From contig NZ_JAILYH010000001.1 of assembly GCF_019793435.1 (NCBI RefSeq), positions 310,001 through 374,000 of the forward strand: a stretch of 64,000 bases of DNA, written 5' to 3'. Shown here piece by piece: positions 18,432-27,885 of the stretch; within the stretch, counting starts at the first letter, position 1; the number at the start of each line of letters is the position of its first letter. Position numbers and translations under genes: made by a program. The notes under the pieces were generated by a model. That model saw nothing but the letters and a program-made list of their open reading frames with translations. It had not been told where the DNA came from and ran no database searches. This DNA is from Rhizobium redzepovicii (GTDB lineage Bacteria; Pseudomonadota; Alphaproteobacteria; Rhizobiales; Rhizobiaceae).

Positions 18432-20285
18432 GTGAGCAGCGATGCGTTAATACGCGCGACGAAGCCTTCGGCTTCGATGGCGCTTGCAACTGCGGCAGGC
18501 TGGGGCCGAGGCCTCTTCACATTGGTGCGCATCACCATGATGGCCTTCCGTCACCCCTGGCAATCGGGCTTTGCGATCGGCGCCACGCTTGTTGCCTCCA
18601 CCTTCCAGCTGATGATCCCCCGCCTTCTCGGCCAGGCGGTCGACCACACGCAGATGGCGATGAGCGGCGGCGCGGCCGGCCAGGTGGCGCAGGACGCGCT
18701 TTTGACCACGGCGCTGCTCCTGCTCGGCGCCAGCGTGCTGCGCGGCCTCTTCACCATGATCCAGAACTATTACAGCGAGGCCGTCGGCCATCACATCGGC
18801 TACGAATTGCGGCTGGCCTGTTACGAAAAGATCCAGCGGCTATCCTTCAGCTTCCACGACACCGTGCATTCCGGCGACCTGATCACCATCGGCCTGCTCG
18901 ATCTCGAAGGTGTGCGCATGTATTTTTCCACGGCGCTCGTCCGGATGATCCTGCTGTCGATCCTGATCGGCATCGGCGCCTATATGCTGCTGTCGACCGA
19001 TATAGTGCTCGGCCTGCTGGCGCTCTCCTTCGTGCCCTTTGTCGGCTGGCGCTCCTCGGTGACGCAGCTCAGGCTGCGCGCCACCTGGCTCGACCTGCAG
19101 GAGCGGTTGTCGGTGCTGACCCGCATCATGGAAGAAAACCTCGGCGGCATCCGCGTCGTGCGAGCCTTTGCCGCGCAGGACCACGAAATGTCGAAATTCG
19201 AGGCGGCGTCGAAAAACGCGCTGGCGCTCGCCCATCAGCGCGTCGGCATCCGTGTAACCAATACCAGCGCCATGACCTTTTCCTTTTTCGCGGCGATGGG
19301 CCTGGTGCTCTTCGTCGGCGGCGGCAAGGTGATGTCGGGCGAGATCACCGTCGGCACGCTTGCCTCCTTTCTGACCTTCATGACCATTTTGCAGATGCCG
19401 GTGCGTCAGCTCGGCCTGATGGTCAATGCTTTCGCCCGCGCTTCCACCTGCGGCACACGCCTCTTCAACCTGCTCGACCTCGACATCGCGATCAAGGATG
19501 CGCCGGATGCCAGGGATTTGGCGGTGACCGACGGCGTGCTGCGCTTCGAGAATGTCAGCTTCGCCTATCCCGGTTCGGAAAAGCGCACCGTGCTCCACGA
19601 TGTCTCCTTCGAAGCCAGGCGCGGCCAGACGATCGGCATCGTCGGGCCTCCGGGCAGCGGCAAGTCGACCATCGCCCATCTGATCCCGCGCTTCTACGAC
19701 GTTAGCGGCGGCAAGATCACCATTGACGGCCAGGATATCCGCAAGGCGAAGCTGCAATCGCTGCGCCGGGCGGTTGCCGTCGTCCAGCAGGATTCCTTCC
19801 TCTTCACCACGACGATCGAAAACAATATCGCCTATGGCGACCCCTGGGCGAAGGAAGGCCGCATCGAACGCGCCAGCGAAAGCGCCCAGTTGCACAATTA
19901 CGTGCTCGGCCTGCCCATCGGCTACGACACCGTCGTCGGCGAGCGCGGCGTTTCGCTGTCCGGCGGCCAGAGGCAGCGTCTTTCGATCGCCCGCGCGCTG
20001 ATGCTGAAGCCGGCGGTAATGGTGTTCGACGATTCGACGGCGGCGATCGACGCGGCCACCGAACAGCGCATCCGCAGCGCCATGCGCCGCTATGCCGCCG
20101 ACCGGGTGACGATCATCGTCGCCCATCGCCTGAGCTCGCTGATGCATGCCGATCAGATCCTGTTCGTCGAAGACGGCCGGATCGTCGAACGCGGAACGCA
20201 TGCGGCGCTGCTGGCGCTTGGCGGACGCTACAAGGCGCTCTACGACCTGCAGGTGCGGCCGGGCGATGAGGTGTTGAGCGCGTGA
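18432..20285 (+). CDS. ABC exporter half-transporter, degenerate-site subunit
   Basis: 617 residues from a GTG at 18432; the frame is open from a TTG at 18324, and an ATG at 18477 is also possible. Six membrane helices are followed by a nucleotide-binding domain. Walker A GPPGSGKS is near 405-412, the Q-loop is VVQQDSFLF, the signature LSGGQ is at 509-513, and Walker B VFDDS has Asp534 where the catalytic Glu is expected. The H-loop is VAHRLSS. With the next gene this fits a heterodimeric exporter: Walker B of this subunit and the altered signature of the partner would form the degenerate site. Substrate (drug, lipid or peptide) is unknown. Confidence 0.88.
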   Translation: MSSDALIRATKPSASMALATAAGWGRGLFTLVRITMMAFRHPWQSGFAIGATLVASTFQLMIPRLLGQAVDHTQMAMSGGAAGQVAQDALLTTALLLLGASVLRGLFTMIQNYYSEAVGHHIGYELRLACYEKIQRLSFSFHDTVHSGDLITIGLLDLEGVRMYFSTALVRMILLSILIGIGAYMLLSTDIVLGLLALSFVPFVGWRSSVTQLRLRATWLDLQERLSVLTRIMEENLGGIRVVRAFAAQDHEMSKFEAASKNALALAHQRVGIRVTNTSAMTFSFFAAMGLVLFVGGGKVMSGEITVGTLASFLTFMTILQMPVRQLGLMVNAFARASTCGTRLFNLLDLDIAIKDAPDARDLAVTDGVLRFENVSFAYPGSEKRTVLHDVSFEARRGQTIGIVGPPGSGKSTIAHLIPRFYDVSGGKITIDGQDIRKAKLQSLRRAVAVVQQDSFLFTTTIENNIAYGDPWAKEGRIERASESAQLHNYVLGLPIGYDTVVGERGVSLSGGQRQRLSIARALMLKPAVMVFDDSTAAIDAATEQRIRSAMRRYAADRVTIIVAHRLSSLMHADQILFVEDGRIVERGTHAALLALGGRYKALYDLQVRPGDEVLSA

Positions 20286-20292
20286 CTCCCCT

Positions 20293-20451
20293 CTTCTCCC
20301 CATCGGGGAAAAGTGCCGAGCAAAGCGAGGCGATGAGGGGCGAGGAGCGATAGCGACGAGTGCGCCGAGCGGAAGCGAAGGGCAAATAAGGGCGCGCGCC
20401 GTGCGGCCCCCTCATCCGCCCTCCGGGCACCTTCTCCCCGCTGGGGAGAAG
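20293..20451. repeat. Mosaic palindromic intergenic repeat
   Basis: Between the two ABC genes lie three nested inverted repeats. CTTCTCCCC/GGGGAAAAG (20293-20313) is imperfect. CTTCTCCCC/GGGGAGAAG (20431-20451) has perfect 9-bp arms. GATGAGGGG near 20331 pairs with CCCCTCATC near 20409. This arrangement resembles the mosaic intergenic repeats of rhizobia (RIME-like). It separates two genes that probably form one complex. Confidence 0.65.
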
Positions 20452-20504
20452 AGGAAAAGCAATGAGATGCAGGCCACCGACGTCATGGCCGCAGGAGGAA
20501 TGAG

Positions 20505-22403
20505 ATGGCCGAGGAACTGGAAACCGAGCGTCCCGACGTTCGCGAGGATGGACGTCGCCCGCCGCGGGCAGTCGTCGGTTCGCATCGCGTCGAGGAGGAG
20601 ATGTTCGGCAAGGCCTTCGACGGCAATATCGTCAGGCGCATCTGGGCTTTTGTTCACCCCTATCGCCGCCAGGTCGCCTGGTCGGTCGTCGCCGTCCTGA
20701 CCTTCACGATGATGCAGTTGCTGATCCCGCTGATCATCCGTTACGCCATCGATCACGGCATGTCGCCGGGCGGCAGCCCTTCGGCGCTGATCTGGTCGAT
20801 CGCCGCCTTCGCCGTCGCCATATCAATCAATTATGCGGCAAGCTACGCGCAGGAAACGCTGGTCGGCGGCGTCGCGGAAGACGTGCTCTTCGATATACGC
20901 AGGGCGATGTTTTCGCATCTCCAGCGCGTCTCGCTGTCCTTCATGGACAAGACCGAGGTGGGCCGGCTGATGTCGCGCCTGCAGGGCGACGTCAACTCGA
21001 TGCAGGAATTCCTCGAAACCTCGGTTCTCTCGGTCGGCGACATCGTGCTGCTCTTCGGCATCGTCTTCGTGATGCTCTATCTCGATTTCAAGCTGGGGCT
21101 GCTGACGCTCTCGGTGCTGCCGGTGCTGTTCATCGTCCGGCTGTTCTGGCTGCCGCTCGCCCGCAAGTCCTTTATGGCCGCGCACGAGACCAATTCGGTG
21201 GCCAATGGCGCGCTTGCCGAAGCCATCCACGGAGTGCGCGCCGTCCAGAGCATGGACCGGCAGGGCGTCAACTTCACGCTTTACGACGACAAGGCGCATG
21301 CGAACCTCAGGACGCATCTGACGGCGGCGCGTTATGCCCAGGTGATGGTGCCGATCGTCGACAGCCTGACCGGCGTGGCGATGGCGCTCGTCATCGTCGT
21401 CGGCGGCGCCCGCGTTCTCAACCAAGCGCTCGATGTCGGCGTGCTTGTCGCCTTCCTGTTCTATATCCAGCGCTTCTTCGACCCGATCCGTTCGCTGACC
21501 CTGCAATATTCGGTGATGCAGCGCGCCATGGCCTCCGGCCAGCGGCTGACCGAGGTGCTCGATGTGCCCGTCGATATCAAGGACGCGCCCGGCGCAAAGA
21601 CCCTGTCGCGTGACATGGACGGCTCGGTGGAATTCAAGGATGTCGTCTTCGGCTACAATCCGAAACATCCGGTGCTGAAACATGTGAGCTTCAAGGTCAA
21701 TCCCGGCGAGACGGTGGCGCTGGTCGGGCCGACGGGGTCGGGCAAATCGAGCTGCATGTCGCTGATCCACCGCTTCTACGACGTGCAGCAGGGCCAGGTG
21801 CTGGTCGGCGGCCACGATGTGCGTGATCTGACCCAGGATTCGCTTGGTGCGCAGATCGCCATGGTGCTGCAGGAACCCTTTCTGTTCACCGGCACCGTCT
21901 TCGAAAACATCCGCTACCACAAGCTTGAGGCGACGCGCGAACAGGTGATTGAGGCGGCCAAGGCGGTCGGCGCCCATGAATTCATCATGCGCCTGCCCGA
22001 TGGTTACGACAGCGTTCTCGGCGAACGCGGCGGCAATCTTTCGCTCGGCCAGCGCCAGCTTTTGAGTTTTGCCCGCGCGCTGGTGGCGGATGCCAAGATC
22101 CTGGTGCTCGACGAGGCAACGGCCAATATCGACAGCTATACCGAGATGCTGATCCAGAAGGCGCTGGTGAAGCTGCTCGAAAACCGCACCGGCCTCGTCA
22201 TCGCCCATCGCCTGGCGACGATCCGCGAGGCCGACCGCATCATCGTGCTGCAGAACGGCGAAATCATCGAGAGCGGCGACCATCGCCAGCTGATGAAAAA
22301 CAACAAGCTATACTCCAGGCTCTACAACCTCAATTACGCCTCTTTCGACGATATTCCCGAAGATGTCTTGGAGGAGACGACGGCGACGCAATCGGCAACC
22401 TGA
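20505..22403 (+). CDS. ABC exporter half-transporter, catalytic subunit
   Basis: 632 residues: a soluble N-terminus of about 50, six membrane helices, then an ATPase domain. Walker A GPTGSGKSS is near 408-416, the Q-loop is MVLQEPFLF, and Walker B LVLDEA carries Asp536 and the catalytic Glu537. The H-loop is IAHRLATI. The signature is LSLGQ (512-516) instead of LSGGQ. That change, with the Glu-to-Asp change in the upstream subunit, would place both defects at one composite ATP site, as in asymmetric heterodimers such as TM287/288. It should work at the inner membrane with the upstream gene product. Confidence 0.9.
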   Translation: MAEELETERPDVREDGRRPPRAVVGSHRVEEEMFGKAFDGNIVRRIWAFVHPYRRQVAWSVVAVLTFTMMQLLIPLIIRYAIDHGMSPGGSPSALIWSIAAFAVAISINYAASYAQETLVGGVAEDVLFDIRRAMFSHLQRVSLSFMDKTEVGRLMSRLQGDVNSMQEFLETSVLSVGDIVLLFGIVFVMLYLDFKLGLLTLSVLPVLFIVRLFWLPLARKSFMAAHETNSVANGALAEAIHGVRAVQSMDRQGVNFTLYDDKAHANLRTHLTAARYAQVMVPIVDSLTGVAMALVIVVGGARVLNQALDVGVLVAFLFYIQRFFDPIRSLTLQYSVMQRAMASGQRLTEVLDVPVDIKDAPGAKTLSRDMDGSVEFKDVVFGYNPKHPVLKHVSFKVNPGETVALVGPTGSGKSSCMSLIHRFYDVQQGQVLVGGHDVRDLTQDSLGAQIAMVLQEPFLFTGTVFENIRYHKLEATREQVIEAAKAVGAHEFIMRLPDGYDSVLGERGGNLSLGQRQLLSFARALVADAKILVLDEATANIDSYTEMLIQKALVKLLENRTGLVIAHRLATIREADRIIVLQNGEIIESGDHRQLMKNNKLYSRLYNLNYASFDDIPEDVLEETTATQSAT

Positions 22404-22498
22404 CGTGCGTTACCGACTGTCGCAAAGTTTGAACGAACAAACGCCTTGCTGCCGCATTTTCCTTTTATCCGGGGCGAGTGCCCACTGAGGAGAGCGTT

Positions 22499-22816
22499 AT
22501 GAAGAGAATTATTAGCAGCCTGTTGATCGCGACGGCCCTTGTTGGATCGGCTATTCAGCCCGCTGCCGCGCGTGACCACCACCATCACGATAATACCGGC
22601 CGCATCATCGCCGGCGGCGTCGCCGCAGGAGTGGTCGGCGGCCTGATCGGCGGCGCAATCGCGAATGGTGGCCCTCGCTACGTCGATGAAGGCCCACGTT
22701 ACGTAGAGAGCCCCCGCTATGTCGAGCCCCAGCCGAGGTGCTGGTATGAAGACCGCGATGTTCGCAACCGCTATGATGGCGGCTACCACGCCGAAACCGT
22801 GCGGGTCTGCGAGTAG
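22499..22816 (+). CDS. Small exported protein with glycine-zipper segment
   Basis: 105 residues. A signal peptide (MKRIISSLLIATALVGSAIQPAAA) is followed by a His cluster (RDHHHHDN), then a glycine-zipper-like hydrophobic stretch (IIAGGVAAGVVGGLIGGAIANG) and three short repeats of the form PRYVE/PRYVD. The C-terminus has two cysteines (PRCWYED and VRVCE) that could pair in the periplasm. GAGGAG lies about 6 bases before the ATG. It is probably periplasmic or outer-membrane associated; function unknown. Confidence 0.72.
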   Translation: MKRIISSLLIATALVGSAIQPAAARDHHHHDNTGRIIAGGVAAGVVGGLIGGAIANGGPRYVDEGPRYVESPRYVEPQPRCWYEDRDVRNRYDGGYHAETVRVCE

Positions 22817-22966
22817 ATCTGAAGTCTGAAGCGGTGTTGAACTCGTCATCACCGCTCGACCCTCAGCCGGGGCTGCCTTCCACAGCCTCGGCTTTTCTCT
22901 GCAAAAATTCCGCCCGCCGCACCGCCTGTCATGCAACTGTCAGAGACGAGCAATAGCTGAGAGCCA

Positions 22967-24007
22967 ATGAATGATGGTCCCGCGAACGACGGCAAAGTGC
23001 CAAAAAAAGAGCGCATGCGTTTTGTCAGCGCCGAGCAGGTAGCGCAACGGGCGGGCGTTTCGCGCTCCGCCGTGTCGCGTACCTTCACGCCGGGCGCAAG
23101 CGTTGCGCCGGCAACGCGGGAAAAGGTGCTGCGGGCGGCGGAAGAGCTCGGCTATCACGTCAATGATCTGGCGCGCGGCGTACTTGCCAATCAGAGCCGC
23201 CTGGTCGGCATCGTCGCGACGCGGCCGGAAGTCGGTTTTCGCGCGCATCTGGCCGCAGCCCTTGCTAAATCGCTGATCCGCCGCGGCAGCATTCCGATCC
23301 TCGTCAACACCGGCCAGACGGAAGAGGAGCTGCTTGCCGCCCAGAAGATGCTGATCGGTCACCGCGCTGAGGCGATCATCATCCTCTCCGGCTCGCCGCC
23401 GGCAAGTTTCCTCGAACTCGCCCAGCGAAACGGCCAGCCGCTCGTCGTCATCGGCCGGTCGGAGCCCGACGCCGACCATGTACGCGCCGGCAACACCGAA
23501 GCCTCACGGAAGGCTGCGACCGCCTTTTACGACAGTGGCCGGAGGCGGCTGGCGGTCATTGGCTCCAACTCCGGAACGCCTGCCATCGTCGAGCGTGAAA
23601 ACGCCTTCCTGGCGACGGCAGAGACGCTTGGCGCATCCGTCACCGTCGCCCCCGGCGGCGATTCTGATTATGACGGCGGCGTCACCGCCGGGCGGGCGTT
23701 GTTTTCGCAGACAATCAAGCCCGACGCCGTCTTCTGCGCCAACGACCAGATCGCCTTCGGGTTGATGGATGTGGTGCGCCTGGAAGCAGGATTGCGCATT
23801 CCCGAGGAAGTCGCCGTCACCGGTTTCGACGACGTACCAGAATCCGCCTGGCTGAGCTATCAGCTGACCACCTTCCGCCAGGACCCGCTGATCATGGCGC
23901 AACGCGCCGTCGCGCTGATGGAGCGGCGGCTGGAAAATCCGGACTCGCCGCCGGCTTACGAGCGCGTCATTCCCGAACTGGTCATCCGCCGAAGCTTCCA
24001 ACCGTAA
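22967..24007 (+). CDS. LacI family transcriptional regulator
   Basis: 346 residues. After about 20 extra N-terminal residues, the LacI helix-turn-helix reads VSAEQVAQRAGVSRSAVSRTFTPGASVAPATREKVLRAAEELGYHVN. The periplasmic-binding-protein-like effector domain follows, ending in DAVFCANDQIAFGLMDVVR and VTGFDDVPES. The ligand is probably a sugar or related small molecule. No catabolic operon is attached in the window, so its target is unclear; the next gene on this strand is another LacI regulator. Confidence 0.9.
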   Translation: MNDGPANDGKVPKKERMRFVSAEQVAQRAGVSRSAVSRTFTPGASVAPATREKVLRAAEELGYHVNDLARGVLANQSRLVGIVATRPEVGFRAHLAAALAKSLIRRGSIPILVNTGQTEEELLAAQKMLIGHRAEAIIILSGSPPASFLELAQRNGQPLVVIGRSEPDADHVRAGNTEASRKAATAFYDSGRRRLAVIGSNSGTPAIVERENAFLATAETLGASVTVAPGGDSDYDGGVTAGRALFSQTIKPDAVFCANDQIAFGLMDVVRLEAGLRIPEEVAVTGFDDVPESAWLSYQLTTFRQDPLIMAQRAVALMERRLENPDSPPAYERVIPELVIRRSFQP

Positions 24008-24063
24008 GCTCTTCCCTCATGGCTTTTCGCAGAGGTCATCCTGTGGCAAGAAGGGTCATGACA

Positions 24064-24180
24064 CTAGAGCAGGATGCCGAAAAGTGTGAGCGGTTTTCGG
24101 GCGACATCATGCTCTAATTCTTTAAATGTAGACAGGATTCAGATTTTAGGCCAACCGGGCCTAAAATCATCCCGTTCTAG
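24064..24180. repeat. RIME-like palindromic intergenic element
   Basis: A 117-base element with related ends (CTAGAGCAGGATG and, inverted, CATCCCGTTCTAG; 11 of 13 paired). It contains two internal palindromes: 24065-24116, with AGAGCAGGATG/CATCATGCTCT and CCGAAAA/TTTTCGG, and 24142-24168, with perfect 11-bp arms GATTTTAGGCC/GGCCTAAAATC. This architecture is common between rhizobial genes. It lies just upstream of the second LacI gene. Confidence 0.7.
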
Positions 24181-24208
24181 GCGCTGCATGGGAGGAAGAT
24201 CGCCAGAG

Positions 24209-25246
24209 ATGAAGGGAATCCGCCAGCTCGCCGAGCATCTCGATATTTCGATCGGTACCGTGTCGCGTGCGCTGAACGGCAAGCCCGACGTCAATGACGA
24301 AACGCGCCGGCGCGTGCTCGCTGCTGCCGAAGAACTCGGTTATGTCGCCAACCAGTCGGGCCGCAGCCTTCGCCAGGGCATGACCAACGTCATCGGGCTG
24401 ATGCTCGAGGTCAGCCGCGAGACGGTCGAAAACAGCGACGACTTCTTCCTCGGCGTCACCGACGGGCTGCAGAGCGTCTTTTCCCGCCACAAGCTCGATC
24501 TGGTCATGCTGCCCTGCCCCGATGACGAGGATCCGCACGAATATCTGAAGCGCATGGTGGCGCGCCGGCTCGTCGACGCAATGATCATCTCGGCGACGCG
24601 GCGCACCGACCGGCGCATCGAGCTCCTGGAAAAGGCCCGCATTCCCTTCGTGGCGCTCGGCCGCAGCGCGTCCGGCGGCAGCTATACCTGGATGGATCTC
24701 GATTTCGAGGGTGTGGCGGCCCGCGGCGTCGACCGGCTAGTCGCAAAAGGCCATCGACGGATCGCGGTGGCAGCCCCCTCCTCCGACATCAACCTCGGCT
24801 ACATCTTCCTCGACAGTTATCGTCAGGCGCTGAAACGCCACGGTATCGCCTTCGACCCCGCCCTCGTCATCCGCGTCAAGTCGAGCGAACAGGGCGGCTA
24901 TCAGGCAGGCCACGAACTGCTGATGATCGAAGATCGGCCGACGGCGATCATTCTGATCCACGAGCTGATGGCGATCGGGCTTTACCGCCGGCTTGCCGAG
25001 GCCGGCATCGTGCCCGGCCGCGACCTTGCCGTCGTCGGTTTCCGCGAGGAGCCGCGCACGCATTTCCTGCAGCCGTCGCTGACCTCCTTCCGCATGTCGC
25101 TGCGCGATCTCGGCGCCCAGCTCGGCGAAACGCTGCTCGCCAGCATGCCGGCCTATGCCGAGCACTATCCGCAGGGCGCCCGCAACCGGATCTGGCCGCT
25201 GGAACTCGTTCCCGGGGAAAGCGATGCTTTCACGCATTCGCGCTGA
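24209..25246 (+). CDS. LacI family transcriptional regulator
   Basis: 345 residues. The helix-turn-helix is at the very N-terminus (GIRQLAEHLDISIGTVSRALNGKPDVNDETRRRVLAAAEELGYVAN), followed by a sugar-binding-type effector domain (NVIGLMLEVS, DAMIISATRRTDRRIELL, PFVALGR, AVVGFREEP). GGAGGAAG ends about ten bases before the ATG, which sets the start; the frame runs further upstream into the repeat. The neighbouring convergent MFS gene is a possible target, but no operator was identified. Confidence 0.9.
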   Translation: MKGIRQLAEHLDISIGTVSRALNGKPDVNDETRRRVLAAAEELGYVANQSGRSLRQGMTNVIGLMLEVSRETVENSDDFFLGVTDGLQSVFSRHKLDLVMLPCPDDEDPHEYLKRMVARRLVDAMIISATRRTDRRIELLEKARIPFVALGRSASGGSYTWMDLDFEGVAARGVDRLVAKGHRRIAVAAPSSDINLGYIFLDSYRQALKRHGIAFDPALVIRVKSSEQGGYQAGHELLMIEDRPTAIILIHELMAIGLYRRLAEAGIVPGRDLAVVGFREEPRTHFLQPSLTSFRMSLRDLGAQLGETLLASMPAYAEHYPQGARNRIWPLELVPGESDAFTHSR

Positions 25247-25252
25247 CGCCCC

Positions 25253-26545
25253 TCAGACCCGGCTCGGCGCCGCCGGAGGCTCCCGGCTGGACAGCTGACG
25301 CGTGACGAAGAAGACCAGGAGGGCGCCGGCGGCAAGGCAGGCGGCCAGGAAGAACATCGGCGCGATCGTGCTGCCGCTCTGATCCTTGATCCAGGGCACG
25401 ACGTTCTGGGCGACGAAACCGCCGAGATTGCCGACCGAATTGATGGCGGCAAGGCCAGCGGCGGCCCCCGCACCTTTCAGGAAGCGCGAGGGCAGGCTCC
25501 AGAACACCGGCTGCGGCGCGAAGATCCCGGCGGCGGCCACGCAGAGGAAGGCGAACTGCAGGGCGTGGTTCGGGATCAGCGCCGAGAGCAGCAGGCAGGC
25601 GGCGCCGATGAAGGCGGGAATGACGATATAGGGCGTCTTCGATTGCGCCTTGTCGGCCATGGCCGGCACGGCATAGAGCGCCACCGCCACCAGCAGCCAG
25701 GGAATGATGTTGAGGAAACCGTTGACCGTGTTGCTGACACCAAAGGCCTTGACGATAGTCGGCAGCCAATAGCTCAACCCGTAGGCCGACAGCGGAAAGG
25801 CGATATAGCAAAGCGCCATCAGCAGGACGCGCGGGTCGATCAGCGCCTTGAAGCCGTTTCCGGCATGTTCGCCCATGCCGGCATTTTCCGCGGCGAGCCG
25901 GCGTTCGAGCCAGTCCTTTTCCTCACCGGTCAGGAAGCTCGCATTTTCCGGCCGGCCGGGAAGATAGAAGAAGGTGACGATGCCGGCGATGATAGCGGGA
26001 ATACCGGTCGCCAGGAAGACCCACTCCCAGCCGGCAAAGCCGTAGAGACCGTCGAGATCGAGCAGCACGCCGCCGAGCGGCGCGCCGACGGCATTGGCGA
26101 TGGCGCTGAAGATCATGAACAACCCGACCATCCTGCCGCGATACACCGAAGGAAACCACAGCGTCAGCAGATAGAGCACGCCCGGAAAGAAGCCGGCTTC
26201 GCACACACCGAGCAGGAAGCGCAGGATATAAAACATCGTCGCGTTCTGCGTGAAGGCGAGCGCCACGGTGACGATGCCCCAGGAGACCAGGATGCGGGCG
26301 AACCAGACGCGAGCGCCGAGCCGGTCGAGGAAGAGGTTGCTCGGCACCTCGAAAAGAAAATAACCGATGAAGAACAGAGAAGCGCCGAGGCCGTAGGCAT
26401 ATTCGCTCATGCCCAGCGCATCGACCATCTGCAGCTTGGCGAAGCTGACATTCTGCCGGTCGATATAGGCGATGAGATAAAGGATGCCGAGAAACGGCAT
26501 CAGCTTCCAGGTGATTTTCGAGATCAGCCGCTTCTCATCGACCAT
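25253..26545 (-). CDS. MFS transporter, anion:cation symporter (ACS) type
   Basis: 430 residues with 12 predicted membrane helices. The ACS-group hallmarks are MPFLGILYLIAYIDRQNVSFAKLQM in helix 1, FEVPSNLFLDRLGARVWFARILVSWG around helices 2-3, and FLLGVCEAGFFPGVLYLLTLWFP in helix 4. Members import carboxylates such as tartrate, glucarate, phthalate or other organic anions. It is convergent with the second LacI regulator, 6 bases apart at their 3' ends, so it could belong to that regulator's circuit. Confidence 0.9.
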   Translation of the reverse strand: MVDEKRLISKITWKLMPFLGILYLIAYIDRQNVSFAKLQMVDALGMSEYAYGLGASLFFIGYFLFEVPSNLFLDRLGARVWFARILVSWGIVTVALAFTQNATMFYILRFLLGVCEAGFFPGVLYLLTLWFPSVYRGRMVGLFMIFSAIANAVGAPLGGVLLDLDGLYGFAGWEWVFLATGIPAIIAGIVTFFYLPGRPENASFLTGEEKDWLERRLAAENAGMGEHAGNGFKALIDPRVLLMALCYIAFPLSAYGLSYWLPTIVKAFGVSNTVNGFLNIIPWLLVAVALYAVPAMADKAQSKTPYIVIPAFIGAACLLLSALIPNHALQFAFLCVAAAGIFAPQPVFWSLPSRFLKGAGAAAGLAAINSVGNLGGFVAQNVVPWIKDQSGSTIAPMFFLAACLAAGALLVFFVTRQLSSREPPAAPSRV

Positions 26546-26650
26546 TGCGTATTCTCCGGAATGACATTGCTACGTCGGAACGTAGATAGCGCCGCCCGTC
26601 AATATTCAATTGCGCGAGGTATTTTCTCCGATGCCGCAACCCTGATTGGT

Positions 26651-26677
26651 GGCCGCACCCGAAACCCGGATGCGGCC
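26651..26677 (-). terminator. Hairpin downstream of the Bcr/CflA gene
   Basis: Arms GGCCGCA / TGCGGCC with a 13-base loop, 9 bases after the stop of the minus-strand efflux gene. It lacks a T run, so it is only a candidate. Confidence 0.35.
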
Positions 26678-26685
26678 TGTCCTGA

Positions 26686-27885
26686 TCATTCGGCGGCGGC
26701 AACCGCGGCACGGCGGCCGATCGTTGCCTGGGTCAGCACGAAGGCTGCGAAGGCGCAGACGGCGATGCCGGCGGCCATCGGAACGGCGGTGCCGTCGAAG
26801 AACAGGCTCGATATCACCATGGCAACGGCGGAGATGACGAAATGCAGCGTGCCCATCAGCGACGAGGCAGTGCCGGCGATGGCCCCGTGATCCTCGAGGG
26901 CGAGCACGGCGCTCGTCGGAATGACGAGGCCGAGAAAGCCGTAGCCGATGAACAGGAAGCTCGCCATGACTGGCAGCTGGTTGAAGCCCGCCGCCATCAC
27001 CACGGCCATGACGACCATGGCAAGCGCGAAGGCGCTGACCGCGATCCGCATGACGCGCACCAGGCCGAAACGCTCGCCGAGCCAGCCGGTCGCCTGCGAC
27101 ACCGCAAAGAAGGAGACGGCGTTGATCGAGAAGGCGAAGCTGTATTGCGTCGGCGTCAGCCCGTAGTGCTGGATCAGCACGAAGGGCGAGTTGGCGAGAT
27201 AGACGAGGAAGCTCGAAATGCCGAGGCCACCGATGAAGGTCAGCGTCAGAAAATTGCGATCGGAAAGCAGCAGCCGGTAGGCCGTCATGGCGCTCTTGAG
27301 GCCACTGCCGCTGCGCTCCTTGGCCGACCGGGTTTCCTCAAGCTGGGTGGCGAGCAAGACAAGGCCGATGAAGGCGGCAATCGTCACCGCCCAGAACACG
27401 CCGCGCCAGCCGTAGAATTCGATGACGGCACTGCCGGTCAGCGGCGCCAGGATCGGCGAAATCGAAAAGACCAGCATCAACAGCGACATCAGCCGCGCGG
27501 CCTGCACGCCGGTATGCATGTCGCGGACGATGGCGCGGGGGATGACCATGCCGGCAGCGCCGCCGATGCCCTGGACGAAGCGGAAGGCGATCAGCGTTTC
27601 GATGTCGGTCGAGAGCGCGCAGCCGATCGAGGCCACGGCGAAGACGCCGATGCCGAGATAGAGCGGCAGCTTGCGGCCCCACATATCCGACAGCGGCCCG
27701 TAGACGAGCTGAGCAAGCGCAAAGGAGATGAAGAAAGCGAGAAGTGTCAGCTGGGTGACGTTGTTATCGGCATGCAGGTCCTGGCCGATGGAGGGCAGCG
27801 CGGGAAGATACATGTCGATGGCGAAAGGCCCGATGGCCGAGAGAAGGCCGAGAATGAGGGCCATGCGAAAGAAGGAAGCCGTCAT
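26686..27885 (-). CDS. Bcr/CflA family drug efflux MFS transporter
   Basis: 399 residues and 12 membrane helices with Bcr/CflA-type features: GPFAIDMYLPALPSIGQDL in the first loop, AQLVYGPLSDMWGRKLPLYLG (motif A), and RFVQGIGGAAGMVIPRAIVRDM. It probably exports drugs or other small toxic molecules by proton antiport. It is transcribed divergently from a TetR gene, and a TTAGAC-N6-GTCTAA palindrome lies in the shared region, so TetR repression is likely. Confidence 0.9.
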   Translation of the reverse strand: MTASFFRMALILGLLSAIGPFAIDMYLPALPSIGQDLHADNNVTQLTLLAFFISFALAQLVYGPLSDMWGRKLPLYLGIGVFAVASIGCALSTDIETLIAFRFVQGIGGAAGMVIPRAIVRDMHTGVQAARLMSLLMLVFSISPILAPLTGSAVIEFYGWRGVFWAVTIAAFIGLVLLATQLEETRSAKERSGSGLKSAMTAYRLLLSDRNFLTLTFIGGLGISSFLVYLANSPFVLIQHYGLTPTQYSFAFSINAVSFFAVSQATGWLGERFGLVRVMRIAVSAFALAMVVMAVVMAAGFNQLPVMASFLFIGYGFLGLVIPTSAVLALEDHGAIAGTASSLMGTLHFVISAVAMVISSLFFDGTAVPMAAGIAVCAFAAFVLTQATIGRRAAVAAAE

